NCBI GenBank assembly: GCA_965153355.1
Contig: OZ231128.1
Location: 18,910,001 to 18,974,000 of the forward strand
Direction of reading: 5' to 3'
Length of the DNA stretch: 64,000 nt
Source: Flaccisagitta enflata
Taxonomy: Eukaryota; Chaetognatha; Sagittoidea; Aphragmophora
In this document: one piece after another, positions 1-12,764 of the stretch
Position numbering within the stretch: the first letter of the stretch is position 1
How the letters are laid out: each line of letters starts with the position of its first letter
The notes under the pieces: model-generated
Told to the model about the DNA's origin: nothing
Seen by the model: only the letters and a program-made list of their open reading frames with translations
Databases searched by the model: none
Position numbers and translations under genes: made by a program

Positions 1-3000
1 TAGAAAAAGCAATATATCCACCTGAACTGTTGCAGGAACCCTTCATGGTCAGCAGGAACCTCACAATTATGCTTTAGGATTGCAATACATGTACCTGAAC
101 TCAAGCAGGAACCCTTTGTAGTCAGCAGGAACCTTACTTTGAAGTGAGCAGGAACCCCATTTAGTCAGCAGGAACCCTTTGTAGCTAAAAGGAACCCTTG
201 ATGATAGCAGGAACCATGCATAGAAAGATCAATATATCCACCTGAACTGTAGCAGAAACCCTTCAAGGTCAGCAGAAACCTCGCTACTATGCATTCAGCA
301 AAAATTTATCCACCTGAACTCTAGCAGGAACCCTTTGTAGTCAGAAGGAACCTTACTTTGAAGTCAGCAGGAACCCCATATAGTCAGCAGGAACCCTTTG
401 TGGCCAGCAGGAACCCTTGATGTTAGCAGGAACCATGCATAGAAAAAGCAGTATATCCACCTGAACTGTAGCAGGAACCCTTCATGGTCAGCAGGAACCT
501 CACAATTATGCTTTAGGATAGCAATATATGTACCTGAACTCTAGTGGGAACCCTTTGTAGTCAGCAGGAACCTTTCTTTGAAGTCAGCAGGAACCCCATT
601 TAGTCAGCAGGAACCCTTTGTAGCTAGCAGGAACCCTTGATGATAGCAGGAACCAAGCATAGAAAGATCAATATATCCACCTGAACTGTAGCAGGAACCC
701 TTCATGGTCAGCAGGAACCTCAAAATTATGCTTTAAGGCAGCAATACATGCACCTGAACTCTAGCAGGAACCCTTTCAAGTAAGCAGGAACCTTACCTTG
801 TAGTCAGCAGGAACCCTTCATGGTCAGCAGGAACCTTGCTATTATCTAATACAGCAGAAATTTATCCACCTGAACTCTAGCAGGAACCCTTTGTAGTCAG
901 CAGGAACCTTACTTTGAAGACAGCAGGAACCCTTTTCGGCTAGCAGGAATCCTTGATGTTGACAAGACCCATGCATAGAAACAGTAATATATTCACCTGA
1001 ACTGTAGCAGGAACCCTTCAAGGTCAGCAGGAACCTCGCTATTTTGCATTACAGCAGAAATTTATCCACTTGAACTCTAGCAGGAACCCTTTGTAGTCAG
1101 CAGGAACCTCACTTTGAAGTCTGCAGGAACCCCATATAGTCAGCAGGAACCCTTCGTGGCCAGCAGGAACCCTTGATGTTAACAGGAGCCATGCATAGAA
1201 ACAGCAATATATTCACCTGAACTGTAGCAGGAACCCTTCAAGGTCAGCAGGAACCACACTATTTTGCATTACAGCAGAAATTTATCCACTTGAACTCTAG
1301 CAGGAACCCTTTGTAGTCAGCAGGAACCTTACTTTGAAGTCAGCAGGAACCCCATATACTTAGCAGGAACCCTTTGTGGCCAGCAGGAACCCTTGATGTT
1401 AGCAGGAACCATGCATAGAAAAAGGAAACCTTTGTAGCAAGCAGGAACCCTTGACGATAGCAGAAACCATGCATAGAAAGATCAATACATCCACCTGAAC
1501 TGTAGCAGGAACCTTTCATGGTAAGCAGGAACCTCAAAATTATGCTGTGAGGCAGCAATATATGCACCTGAACTCTAGCAGGAACCCTTTGTAGTCAGCA
1601 GGAGCCTTACCTTGTAGTCAGCAGGAACCCTTCATGGTCAGCAGAAACCTTGCTTTTATGCATTACACCAGAAATTTATCCACCTGAACTCTAGCAGGAA
1701 CCCTTTGTAGTCAGCAGATACAGGGAATACCGCGCCAACCGGGACAAAAGAAAACGACATATTTTCTCTTCTGAAAATGACAAATTTGATTTGAAAACAG
1801 ATTCTGGTAGATCTTTTAAACCGATTTTATATCATTAAGAAAAATCATAACTGAATAGTACACTGAAAGCACATGAAAAGATGGAAAAAAAGCCAAAATT
1901 TGAAAAATTTCTTGTAATTTTTCCCAAAAATGCGCGAAGAACTTAAATTGTTAACTACTTTTGTCAACTATTGCAACAAAGATTGGATTAAAAAACATGG
2001 ATTTGTCTTAAATTGAATGGGGAATCAATATAGTTTTTTGAAAAAGCTTTAAAAAACTGATATCTGGGTTTCTTTTGTTGAAATTTTTCACTCAATAAAA
2101 GAAAAAAATCAAAAATCAACTTTTTTATCAAGAAACTCGGTTAAATTTTCAAAAATTAATAAAAGTAGGCAATATGAATGGTGGAGTATGAAACTACATC
2201 GAATTATCTATCATTCAAGACCAATCCCAGCATAGTAGCTCGATTTGTCTAGATTTGGAAATAGTATGAAGAAATGTTGTTGAAACATCACAATCGCAAA
2301 TCTTTGCAATTTCAGATTTCATGATTTAGATAAGAAGTGATACAAAGGCCAAAGTATTGGTCTCACCATGACAAAGTTTAGAGATAACAAAATCGGTTCT
2401 AAAGCTCTCTCTGGAACTGTTGTCAGAATTGATCCACCATTTTTAGATGCAGAGATATGTCGTTTTCTTTCGTCCCGGTAGGCGGGGTATTCCCTGCACC
2501 TTACTTTGAAGTCAGCAGGGACCCTTTGTGGCTAGCAGAAACCCATGATTTTAGCAGGAACCTTACTTTGTAGTCAGCAGGAACCCCATACAGTCAGCCG
2601 GAACCCTTTGTGGCCAGCAGGAACCCTTGATGTTAACAGGAACCATGCATAGAAACAGCAATATATTCACCTGAACTGTAGCAAGAACCCTTCAAGGTCA
2701 GCAGGAACCATGCTATTATGCATAACAGTAGAAATTTATCCACCTGAACTCTAGCAGGAACCCATTGTAGTCAGCAGGAACCTTACCTTGTAGTCAGCAG
2801 GAATACTTCATGGTCAGCAGGAGCCTTGCTTTTATGCATTTCACCAGAAATTTATCCACCTGAACTCTAGCCGGGACCCTTTATAGTCAGCAGGAAACTT
2901 ACTTTGAAGTCAGCAGGAACCCTTTGTGGCTAGCAGGAACCCATGATATTAGCAGGAACCTTACTTTGTAGTCAGCAGGAACCCCATACAGGTAGCAGGA

Positions 3001-3955
3001 ACCCTCGATGATGACAGGAACCATGCATAGAAAAAGCAATATATTAACCTGAACTGTAGCAGGATCCCTTCAAGGTCAGCAGGAACCTCGCTATTATGCA
3101 TTACAGCAGAAATTTATCCACCTGAACTCTAGCAGGAACCCTTTGTAGTCAGCAGGAACCTTAATTTGAAGTCAGCAGGAACCCCATTTAGTCAGCAGGA
3201 ACTCTTTGTGGCCAGCAAGAACCCTTGATATTAGCAGGAACCATGCATAGAAAAAGCAATGTATCCACCTGAACTGTAGCAGGAACCCTTCATGGTCAGC
3301 TGGAACCTCTCAATTATGCTTTAGGGTAGCAATACATGTACCTGAACTCTAGCAGGAACCCTTTGTAGTCACAAGGAACCTTACTTTGAAGTCAGCAGGA
3401 ACCCCATTTAGTCAGCAGAAACCCTTTGTAGCTAGCAGGAACCCTTGAGGATAGCAGGAACCATGCCCAGAAAGATCAATATATCCATCTGAACTGTGGC
3501 AGGAACCCCTCTTGGTCAGCAGGAACCTCAAAATTATGCTTTAAGGCAGCAATATATGCACCTGAACTCTACCAGGAACCCTTTCTAGTAAGCAGGATCC
3601 TTACCTTGCAGTCAGCAGGAACCCTTCATGGTCAGCAGGAACCTTGCTATTATGCATTACAGCAGAAATTTATCCTCCTGAACTCTAACAGGTACCCTTT
3701 GTAGTCAGCAGGAACCTTACTTTGAAGTCAGTAGGAACCCTTTGTGGCTAGCAAGAACCCATGATGTTAGCAGGAACCTTACTTTGTAGACAGCAGAAAC
3801 CCCATACAGTCAGCAGGAACCCTTTGTGGCCAGCAGGAACCCTTGATATGAACAGGAATCATGCATAGAAACAGCAATATATTCACCTAAACTGTAGCAG
3901 GAACCCTTCATGGTCTGCAGGAACCTTGCTATTATGCATTACAGCAAATATTTAT
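1..3955 (+). repeat. AGCAGGAACC satellite, left arm
   Basis: Tandem satellite whose basic unit is about 20 bp and centres on AGCAGGAACC followed by variable spacers such as CTTTGTAGTC. The 20-mers are organised into blocks of about 220 bp, each carrying a CACCTGAACT segment, and alternate blocks are more alike, giving a period near 440 bp (positions 1-60 match about 440-500). The array runs off the left edge of the window and is interrupted by a TIR element at 1721-2496. It has no open frame of note. Confidence 0.97.
1721..2496. mobile_element. 776 bp TIR element inserted in the satellite
   Basis: A block of AT-rich sequence unlike the satellite, bounded by inverted repeats of about 42 bp that begin CAGGGAATACC and differ at only four positions (left 1721-1762, right 2455-2496). 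It has no open frame, so it is non-autonomous. The left flank is TA and the right flank CA, which would fit a TA target duplication with one change, but the flanking satellite unit is also altered and no longer duplication is visible. CAGGG ends also occur in hAT elements, so the superfamily is open. Confidence 0.8.
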
Positions 3956-6900
3956 GCATAGAGTTCAGGTGCATATATTGCTGCCTTAAAGCATAATTTT
4001 GAGGTTCCTGCTGACCATGAAGGGTTCCTGCTACAGTTCAGGAGGATATATTTCTTTTTCTATGCATGGCTCCTGCTATCATCAAGGGTTCCTGCTAGCT
4101 ACAAAGGGTTCCTGCTGACTAAATGGGGTTCCTGCTGACTTGAAAGTAAGGTTCCTGCTGACTACAAAGGGTTCCTGCTAGAGTTCAGGTACATATATTG
4201 CTATCCTAAGGCATAATTCTGAGGTTCCTGCTGACCATAAAGGGTTCCTGCTACAGTTCAGGTGGATATATTAGTTTTTCTATGCATGGTTCTTGCTAAC
4301 ATCAAGGGTTCCTGCTGGCCACAAAGGGTTCCTGCTGACTATATGGGGTTCCTAATGACTTCAAAGCAAGGTTCCTGCTGACTACAAAAGGTTCCTGCTA
4401 GAGTTCAGGTGGATAAATTTCTGCTGTAATGTATAGTAGCGAGGTTCCTGCTGACCTTGAGGGTTCCTGCTACAGTTCAGGTGAATATATTGCTGTTTCT
4501 ATGCATGGTTCCTGTTAACATCAAGGGTTCCTGCTGGCCACAAAGGGTTCCTGCTGACCATGAAGGGCTCCTGCTGACCACAAGGTAAGGTTCCTGCTGA
4601 CTAGAAAGAGTTCCTGCTGGATTTCAGGTGCATATATCGCTGCCTAAAAGCATAATTTTGAGGTACCTGCTGACCATGAAGGGTTCCTGCTACAGTTCAG
4701 GTGGATATATTGATATTTCTATGCATGGTTCCTGCTATCATCAAGGGTTCCTGCTAGCTACAAAGGGTTCCTGCTGACTAAATGGGGTTCCTGCTCACTT
4801 CAAAGTAAGTTTCCTGCTGACTACAAAGGGTTCCTGCTAGAGTTCTGGTACATGTATTGCTATCCTAAAGCATAATTGTGTGGTTCCTGCTAACCATGAA
4901 GGGTTCCTGCTACAGTTCAGGTGGATATATTGCTTTTTCTATGCATGGTTCCTGCTAACACCAAGGCTTCCTGCTGGCCACAAAGGGTTCCTGCTGACTA
5001 TATGGGGTTCCTGCTGACTTCAAAGTAAGGTTTCTGCTGACTACAAGAGTTCCTGCTAGAGTTCAGGTGGATAAATTTCTGCTGTAATAGATAATAGCAA
5101 TTTCTGCTGAAATAGATAATAGCAAGGTTCCTACTGACTACAAGGTAAGGTTCCTGCTGACTTGAAAGGGGTTCCAGCTAGAGTTCAGGTGCATATATTG
5201 CTGCATTAAAGCATAATTTTGAGGTTCCTGCTGACCATGAAGGGTTCCTGCTACAGTTCAGATAAATATATTGATCTTTCTATGCATGGTTCCTGCTATC
5301 ATCAAGGGTTCCTGCTAGCTACAAAGGGTTCCTGCTGACTAAATGGGGTTCCTGCTCACATCAAAGTAAGGTTCCTGCTGACTACAAAGGGTTCCTGCTA
5401 GAGTTCAGGTACATGTATTGCTATCCTAAAGCATAACTGTGAGGTTCCTGCTGACCATGAAGGGTTCCTGCTACAGTTCAGGTGGATATATTGCTTTTTC
5501 TATGCATGGTTCCTGCTAACATCAAGGGTTCCTGCTGGCCACAAAGGGTTCCTGCTGACTATATGGGGTTCCTGCTGACTGCAAAGTAAGGTTTCTGCTT
5601 ACTACAAAGGGTTTCTGCTAGAGTTCAAGTGGATAAATTTCTGCCGTAATGCAAAATAGCGAGGTTCCTGCTGACCTTGAAGAGTTCCTGCTACAGTTCT
5701 GGTGAATAAATTGCTGTTTCTATCTATGGTTCCTGTCAACATCAAGGGTTCCTGCTAGCCACAAAGGGTTCCTGCTGACTTCAAAGTAAGGTTCCTGCTG
5801 ACTACAAAGGGTTCCTGCTAGAGTTCAGGTGATAAATTTCTGCTGTAATAGATAATAGCAAGGTTCCTGCAGACCATGAAGGGTTCCTGCTGACTACAAG
5901 GTAAGGTTCCTGCTGACTAGAAAGGGTTCCTGCTAGGGTTCAGGTGCATATATTGCTGCCTTAAAGCATAATTTTGAGGTTCCTGCTGACCATGAAGGGT
6001 TCCTGCTACAGTTCAGGTGGATATATTGATCTTTCTTTGCATGGTTCCTGCTATCATCAAGGGTTCCTGCTAGCTACGAAGGGTTCCTGCTGACTAAATG
6101 GGGTTCCTGCTGACTTCAAAGAAAGGTTCCTGCTGACTACAAAGGGTTCCTTCTAGAGTTCAGGTACATATATTGCTATGCTAAGGCATAATTGTGAGGT
6201 TCCTGCTGACCATGAAGGGTTCCTGCTACAGTTCAGGTTGATATATTCCTTTTTCTATGCATGATTCCAGCTAACATCAAGGGTTCCTGCTGGCCACAAA
6301 AGGTTCCTACTGACTATATGGGGTTCCTGCTGACTTCAAAGTAAGGTTCCTGCTGACTACAAAGGGTTCCTACTAGAGTTCAGGTAGATAAATTTCTGCT
6401 GAATGCATAGTAGTGAGGTTCCTGCTGACCTTGAAGGGTTCCTGCTACAGTTCAGGTGAATATATTGCTGTTTCTATGCATGGTTCCTGTTAACATCAAG
6501 GGTTCCTGCTGGCCACAAAGGGTTCCTGCTGACTGTATGGGGTTCCTGCTGACTACAAAGTAAGGTTCCTGCTAACATCATGGGTTCCTGCTTGCCACAA
6601 AGGGTTCCTGCTGACTTAAAAGTAAGGTTCTTGCTGACAACAAAGGGTTCCTGCTAGAGTTCAGGTGGATAAATTTCTGATGTAATGCATAATAGCAAGA
6701 TTCCTGCCGACCATGAAGGGTTCCTGCTGACTACAAGGTAAGGCTCCTGCTGACTAGAAAAGGTTCCTGCTGGAGTTCAGGTGCATATATAGCTGCCTTA
6801 AAGCATAATTTTGAGGTTCCTGCTGACCAGGAAGGGTTCCTGCTACAGTTCAGGTGGATATATTGATCTTTCTATGCATGGTTCCTGCTATCATCAAGGG

Positions 6901-9900
6901 TTCCTGCTAGCTACAAAGGCTTCCTGCTGACTAAATGGGGTTCCTGCTCACTTCAAAGTAAGGTTCCTGATGACTACAAAGGGTTCCTGCTAGAGTGCAG
7001 GTACAAGTATTGCTATCCTAAAGCATAATTGTGAGGTTCCTGCTAACCATGAAGGGTTCCTGCTACAGTTCAGGTGGATATATTGCTTTTCCTATGCATG
7101 GTTCCTGCTAACATTAAGGGTTCCTGCTGGCCACAAAGGGTTCCTGCTGACTAAATGGGGTTCCTGCTAACTTCAAAGTAAGGTTCCTGCTGACTACAAA
7201 GGGTTCCTGCTAGAGTTTAGGTGGATGAATTTCTGCTGTAATGCATAGTAGCGAGGTTCCTGCTGACCTTGAAGGGTTCCTGCTACAGTTCAGGTGAATA
7301 TATTTTTGTTTCTATGCATGGTTCCTGTTAACACAAAGGGTTCCTGCTTGCCACAAAGGGTTCCTGCTGACTGTATGGGGTTCCTGCTGACTACAAAGTA
7401 AGGTTCCTGCTAACATCATGGGTTCCTGCTAGCCACAAAGGGTTCCTGCTGACTTAAAGGTAAGGTTCCTGCTGACAACAAAGGGTTCCTGCTAGAGTTC
7501 AGGTGGATAAATTTCTGGTGTAATGCATAATAGCAAGGTTCCTGCTGACCATGAAGGGTTCCTGCTGACTACAAGGTAAGGTTCCTGCTGACTAGAAAGG
7601 GTTCCTGCTGGAGTTCAGGTGCATATATTGCTGCCTTAAAGCATAATTTTGAGGTTCCTGCTGACCATGAAGGGTTCTTGCTACAGTTCAGGTGGATATA
7701 TTGATCTTTCTATGCATGGTTCCTGCTATCATCAAGGGTTCCTGCTAGCTAGGAAGGGTTTCTGCTGACTAAATGGGGTTCCTGCCCACTTCAAAGTAAG
7801 GTTCCTGCTGACTACAAAGGGTTCCTGCTAGAGTTCAGGTACATGAATTGCTATCCTAAAGCATAATTGTGAGGTTCCTGCTAACCATGAAGGGTTCCTG
7901 CAACAGTTCAGGTGGTTATATTGCTTTTTCTATGCATGGTTCCTGCTAACATCAAGGGTTCCTGCTGGCCACAAAGGGTTGTTGCTGACTATATGGGGTT
8001 CCTGCTGACTTCAAAGTAAGGTTCCTGCTGACTACAAATGGTTCCTGCTAGAGTTCAGGTGGATAAATTTCTGCTGTAATGGATAATAGCAAGGTTCCTG
8101 CTGACCATGAAGGGTTCCTGCTGACTACAAGGTAAGGTTCCTGCTGACTAGAAAGGGTTCCTCCTAGAATTCAGGTGCATATATAACTGCCTTAAAGCAT
8201 AATTTTGAGGTTCCTGCTGACCATGAAGGGTTCCTGCTACAGTTCAGGTGGATATATTGATCTTCCTATGCATGGTTCCTGCTATCATCAAGGGTTCCTG
8301 CTAGCTACAAAGGGTTCCTGCTGACTAAATGGGGTTCCTGCTGACTTCAAAGATTGTTTCTGCTGACTACAAAGGGTTCCTGCTAGAGTTCAGATACATA
8401 TATTGCTATCCTAAAGCATAATTGTGAGGTTCCTGCTGACCATGAAGGGTTCCTGCTACAGTTCAGGTTGATATATTGCTTTTTCTATGCATGGTTCCTG
8501 CTAACATCAAGGGTTCCTGCTGGCCACAAAGGGTTGTTGCTGACTATATGGGGTTCCTGCTGACTTCAAAGTAAGGTTCCTGCTGACTACAAATGGTTCC
8601 TGCTAGAGTTCAGGTGGATAAATTTCTGCTGTAATGGATAATAGCAAGGTTCCTGCTGACCATGAAGGGTTCCTGCTGACTACAAGGTAAGGTTCCTGCT
8701 AACATCATGGGTTCCTGCTAGCCACAAAGGGTTCCTGCTGACTTAAAGGTAAGGTTCCTGCTGACAACAAAGGGTTCCTGCTAGAGTTCAGGTGGATAAA
8801 TTTCTGGTGTAATGCATAATAGCAAGGTTCCTGCTGACCATGAAGGGTTTCTGCTGACTACATGGTAAGGTTCCTGCTGACTAGAAAGGGTTCCTGCTGG
8901 AGTTCAGGTGCATATATTGCTGCCTTAAAGCATAATTTTGAGGTTCCTGCTGACCATGAAGGGTTCCTGCTACAGTTCAGGTGGATATATTGATCTTTCT
9001 ATGCATGGTTCCTGCTATCATCAAGGGTTCCTGCTAGCTAGGAAGGGTTTCTGCTGACTAAATGGGGTTCCTGCCCACTTCAAAGTAAGGTTCCTGCTGA
9101 CTACAAAGGGTTCCTGCTAGAGTTCAGGTACATGAATTGCTATCCTAAAGCATAATTGTGAGGTTCCTGCTAACCATGAAGGGTTCCTGCAACAGTTCAG
9201 GTGGTTATATTGCTTTTTCTATGCATGGTTCCTGCTAACATCAAGGGTTCCTGCTGGCCACAAAGGGTTGTTGCTGACTATATGGGGTTCCTGCTGACTT
9301 CAAAGTAAGGTTCCTGCTGACTACAAATGGTTCCTGCTAGAGTTCAGGTGGATAAATTTCTGCTGTAATGGATAATAGCAAGGTTCCTGCTGACCATGAA
9401 GGGTTCCTGCTGACTACAAGGTAAGGTTCCTGCTGACTAGAAAGGGTTCCTGCTAGAATTCAGGTGCATATATAACTGCCTTAAAGCATAATTTTGAGGT
9501 TCCTGCTGACCATGAAGGGTTCCTGCTACAGTTCAGGTGGATATATTGATCTTCCTATGCATGGTTCCTGCTATCATCAAGGGTTCCTGCTAGCTACAAA
9601 GGGTTCCTGCTGACTAAATGGGGTTCCTGCTGACTTCAAAGATTGTTTCTGCTGACTACAAAGGGTTCCTGCTAGAGTTCAGATACATATATTGCTATCC
9701 TAAAGCATAATTGTGAGGTTCCTGCTGACCATGAAGGGTTCCTGCTACAGTTCAGGTTGATATATTGCTTTTTCTATGCATGGTTCCTGCTAACATCAAG
9801 GGTTCCTGCTGGCCACAAAAGGTTCCTACTGACTATATGGGGTTCCTGCTGACTTCAAAGTAAGGTTCCTGCTGACTACAAAGGGTTCCTGCTAGAGTTC

Positions 9901-10735
9901 AGGTGGATAAATTTCTGCTGAATGCATAGTAGCGAGGTTCCTGCTGACCTTGAAGGGTTCCTGCTACAGTTCAGGTGAATATATTGCTGTTTCTATGCAT
10001 GGTTCCTGTTAACATCAAGGGTTCCTGCTGGCCACAAAGGGTTCCTGCTGACTGTATGGGGTTCCTGCTGACTACAAAGTAAGGTTCCTGCTAACATCAT
10101 GGGTTCCTGCTTGCCACAAAGGGTTCCTGCTGATTTCGAAGTAAGGTTCCTGCTGACAACAAAGGGTTCCTGCTAGAGTTCAGGTACATGTATTGCTATC
10201 CTAAAGCATAATTGTGAGGTTCCTGCTGACCATGAAGGGTTCCTGCTACAGTTAAGGTGGATATATTGCTTTTTCTATGCATGGTTCCTGCTAACATCAA
10301 GGGTTCCTGCTGGCCACAAAGGGTTCCTGCTGACTATATGGGGTTCCTGCTGACTTCAAAGTAAGGTTCCTGCTGACTACAAAGGGTTCTTGCTAGATAA
10401 ATTTCCGCTGTAATAGATAAAAGCAAGGTTCCTGCTGACCATGAAGGGTTCCTGCTGCTGCAAATAAAGGTTCCTGCTGACTACAAAGGGTTCCTGCTGA
10501 CTATATGAGTTCCTGCTAGACTGGAAAGGTTCCTGTGGTCATTGAAGGGTTCCTGCTCCATGATGCTCTATCCTAAGCCCTCAAGGTTCCTGCTGTTTTC
10601 AGATAGTTCCTGCCAGATTTTACCCCTATGAAGGATTTTTAGGTTCCTGCTGAGTTCCTGCTGTTTCAATCCCCAATCTAATGCCTCAACTAGCGCTTGC
10701 AAGTTCCTGCTGTAAAGTTCCTGCTGATTTACAAT
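3956..10735 (-). repeat. AGCAGGAACC satellite, right arm (inverted)
   Basis: The same satellite in opposite orientation, reading GGTTCCTGCT on the plus strand. The switch is abrupt, near 3950-3962, where a unit with ATTATGCATTACAGCA meets one reading AGAGTTCAGGTGCATATATT. Unit order is the reverse complement of the left arm. Repeats become degenerate from about 10500 and fade by 10735, so the right-hand edge is visible. Confidence 0.97.
7411..9820. repeat. near-identical duplicated blocks in the satellite
   Basis: About 1120 bp at 7411-8530 recurs at 8701-9820 with offset 1290, including private variants such as TAGAATTCAGG and AAAGATTGTTTCTGC. The 170 bp between them (8531-8700) repeats 7971-8140. 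A further block, about 6290-6605, recurs at about 9815-10130. These copies are far more alike than neighbouring units, which points to recent unequal exchange in the right arm. Confidence 0.85.
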
Positions 10736-10944
10736 GACCCCTTATTTCTGAATTTCTGTTATGCATGTTTATGGCAGAGGAGGGCACTCTAATCAGATTG
10801 CAATGATGGCAAGAGGTTGCAATGAAAAACATGAGAACAACTTGGGAAAGGCTCATGCTACTTCTTTAGAAAATGATGATCAAAATTTTTCTGTAAGAAA
10901 GATTGTGATTTGGTTCAGAGGAAGGTGATTTGGTTCAGAGGAAG

Positions 10945-10985
10945 GGGTTCAAATCCTGCAAAAAAAAGTTTTTTACTCTATCTAA
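10945..10985 (+). other. tRNA-like B-box remnant (left member of inverted pair)
   Basis: GGGGTTCAAATCC matches the Pol III B-box consensus GGTTCRANYCC and is followed by an A-run and a T-run. A related sequence lies inverted at 11447-11525. No complete cloverleaf can be drawn here, so at most this is a tRNA-derived repeat remnant. Confidence 0.25.
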
Positions 10986-10999
10986 CATTTCATCAGGAC

Positions 11000-11293
11000 T
11001 TCAAGGCTGGGATTTAGGTTCAAGGTTTTGATTTGAGTCTTTATCCTTAAGGCTTGGGATTTGAGCCTTGAAGCTAGGGCTTGGGCCTCAAGCCTGGGGA
11101 TTGGGCTTTGGGGCTGGGATTTGAGCCTAAAGACTGGGATTTGGGCCTCAAGGCTGGGATATGAGCCTCTATAAAGAAATTAGGGCCTTGATAGGAGGGG
11201 ACATAAGAGGAGAAGCAGGAGGAGAAGGAGAAAGAAAAATTTCTCCATTTGTGAAAGCATAGGACATTGGCCCCTTTGGGGCCGCTGCCCAAA
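11000..11293 (+). mobile_element. FBL copy 1, right arm only
   Basis: Contains about ten degenerate 20 bp repeats of the type GGCTGGGATTTGGGCCTCAA, then a purine-rich tract, then the FBL right end CCTTTGGGGCCGCTGCCC with a short A tract. The left arm is absent, so this is a half element. The same end is seen at 24336, 28407 and, reversed, at 35378, 40300 and 50858. Confidence 0.75.
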
Positions 11294-11446
11294 GAAGGCA
11301 AACCATTGAGTTTTACTTTTTCATGAGCTTGTGAGAAGTCTTTACTATTTAATTACATAGTAGTATTTGAGATAAGCATATCAGGCTGCCCATGGGTTAA
11401 ATGAGTTATACATAACAGTTATCTTACATTTAAGCCCTGATTCACT

Positions 11447-11525
11447 TTCAAAAAAAAGCTTTTTTGTGAGGCTTGAACCCCAGACTTCTTAACAAAAAGA
11501 GTACATCATGACACCCTGTGCAGGA
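11447..11525 (-). other. tRNA-like remnant with B box and T-run
   Basis: On the minus strand GGGGTTCAAGCC (B-box-like) follows an anticodon-arm-like segment with TTTTTGTTAAGAAG. A T8 run that could end Pol III transcription lies just downstream. The T-arm stem is poorly paired, so this is not a functional tRNA; a tRNA-derived SINE remnant is the likelier reading. Confidence 0.3.
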
Positions 11526-12355
11526 AATTTGGCACAAACATATTGACATAAAAACGATATTTCTAGATGGCCCAGTGAGTTGAAATTTGAAACATAACCT
11601 CCTGACTAGCTCTACTGGACGTAAGAATGCGCCGTTGATCAGTCATGCGACCACTCTCTGCCATAGAAAGCTTCAAACTATAAATGCGGTGTTAGATTTT
11701 GATGGTTTTTTACCGGCAAAATTTGATGAAGGGAAACACTTTTACTTGAGGCCATTTTAGAACTACTGGGGTGGTCTGAAGCAAGCAGTGTATGCAGGGG
11801 GTTACTAAGTTGAGTCCCTCAATGATGTGCAGCACCGGATCCACGCCAAAATCTGCAAAATCGACTGACAAGTTATTATCTATCTTTTTGCTTGATCAAA
11901 GACAAAATCGTCAAATCTGCGACTTATAGACCCTATTTGACATTCAAATAAATTGATATTTACTGCTTTTTGACTCTTACATATTTATAATAACAATGTT
12001 TTTGCATTCCAGCCATATTTTGGACAGATTTTATCTATTTTGAACAGTTATCAATTGTTTTATTGGACTTGTGCCAAATTTCCTGCTCAGGGTGTTAGCA
12101 TAACGCCACTGTCTCTGCACAAAATAGCATGTGTGCTCTGCTTCATGTCTAAAGATTTCATTTTTTCATCATCCTCAGCTTGCCAATTGTTGATCCTCTT
12201 CCTCTTCCTCATTTTTCCATTTCTGTTGATGACTAGATCGGGATTCAACTGGACATCGTCGATGAAGGTGATGGCTGCCAGAATGATTTTCCATCTGCTC
12301 TCAATGCCAAACCGGCAAGTTTATGCACATATGCCTCTATATTTAGAATGGTCTG

Positions 12356-12515
12356 TTTTTAGTCGCGGACACGCGACTCTACACCTTACCATGTCGGTCG
12401 GTAGGTCGGTAGGTTGGTTCGTCGGTCCCGTAACCTTTTTGAATTACGAGCTGTTTTTGCACTACTGCTCCTGCCCAACCATCCGCGACTGGATTGCCGT
12501 GTATCCGGCCTTGTT
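12356..12515 (-). mobile_element. HVT copy (CGCGACT subfamily)
   Basis: Strand is given with the A tract as the end of the element. The plus strand reads T5, hairpin AGTCGCG-gaca-CGCGACT, a GTCGGTAGG tract, the box CTGCCCAACCATCCGCGACT, and ends GCCGTGTATCCGGCCTTGTT. The body (gaattacgagc, gcactactgctcc) is shared with copies at 39208, 49049 and 58614. No coding capacity. Confidence 0.85.
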
Positions 12516-12764
12516 CCTCTACACAATGGTGTAAAATTTTTTTTGATGAGGAATGATGCGGGCATTGTCACTTTTTCTTGCAATAACAAGGGGGAAATAA
12601 TTTTTTTTTTTACTTTTTTTTCCCTACCCCTTTATTTTAATTCCCTCTAACAGAATTTAACTCCATTTTTGTTCTCCCCTCCTCATTGTAAGAGATATTA
12701 AACAGAAAACTTCATGAAAATCCTTACAGTTTATGCTTCAAAATCGCCGATTTCAATCATTGTG

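Larger units (their letters stand above)
10736..12355. other. mixed spacer
   Basis: Apart from the tRNA-like remnants and FBL copy 1 listed separately, I see no gene here. A 20 bp direct repeat (GTGATTTGGTTCAGAGGAAG) occurs twice near 10904-10944. A stretch near 11560-11605 resembles the left end of the small TIR element at 33630. Confidence 0.5.

Noticed and set aside
1-10735. CRISPR-like array of short repeats with variable spacers
   Set aside because: The 20 bp repeats have degenerate, recurring spacers, a higher-order period and both orientations; this is a eukaryotic satellite.
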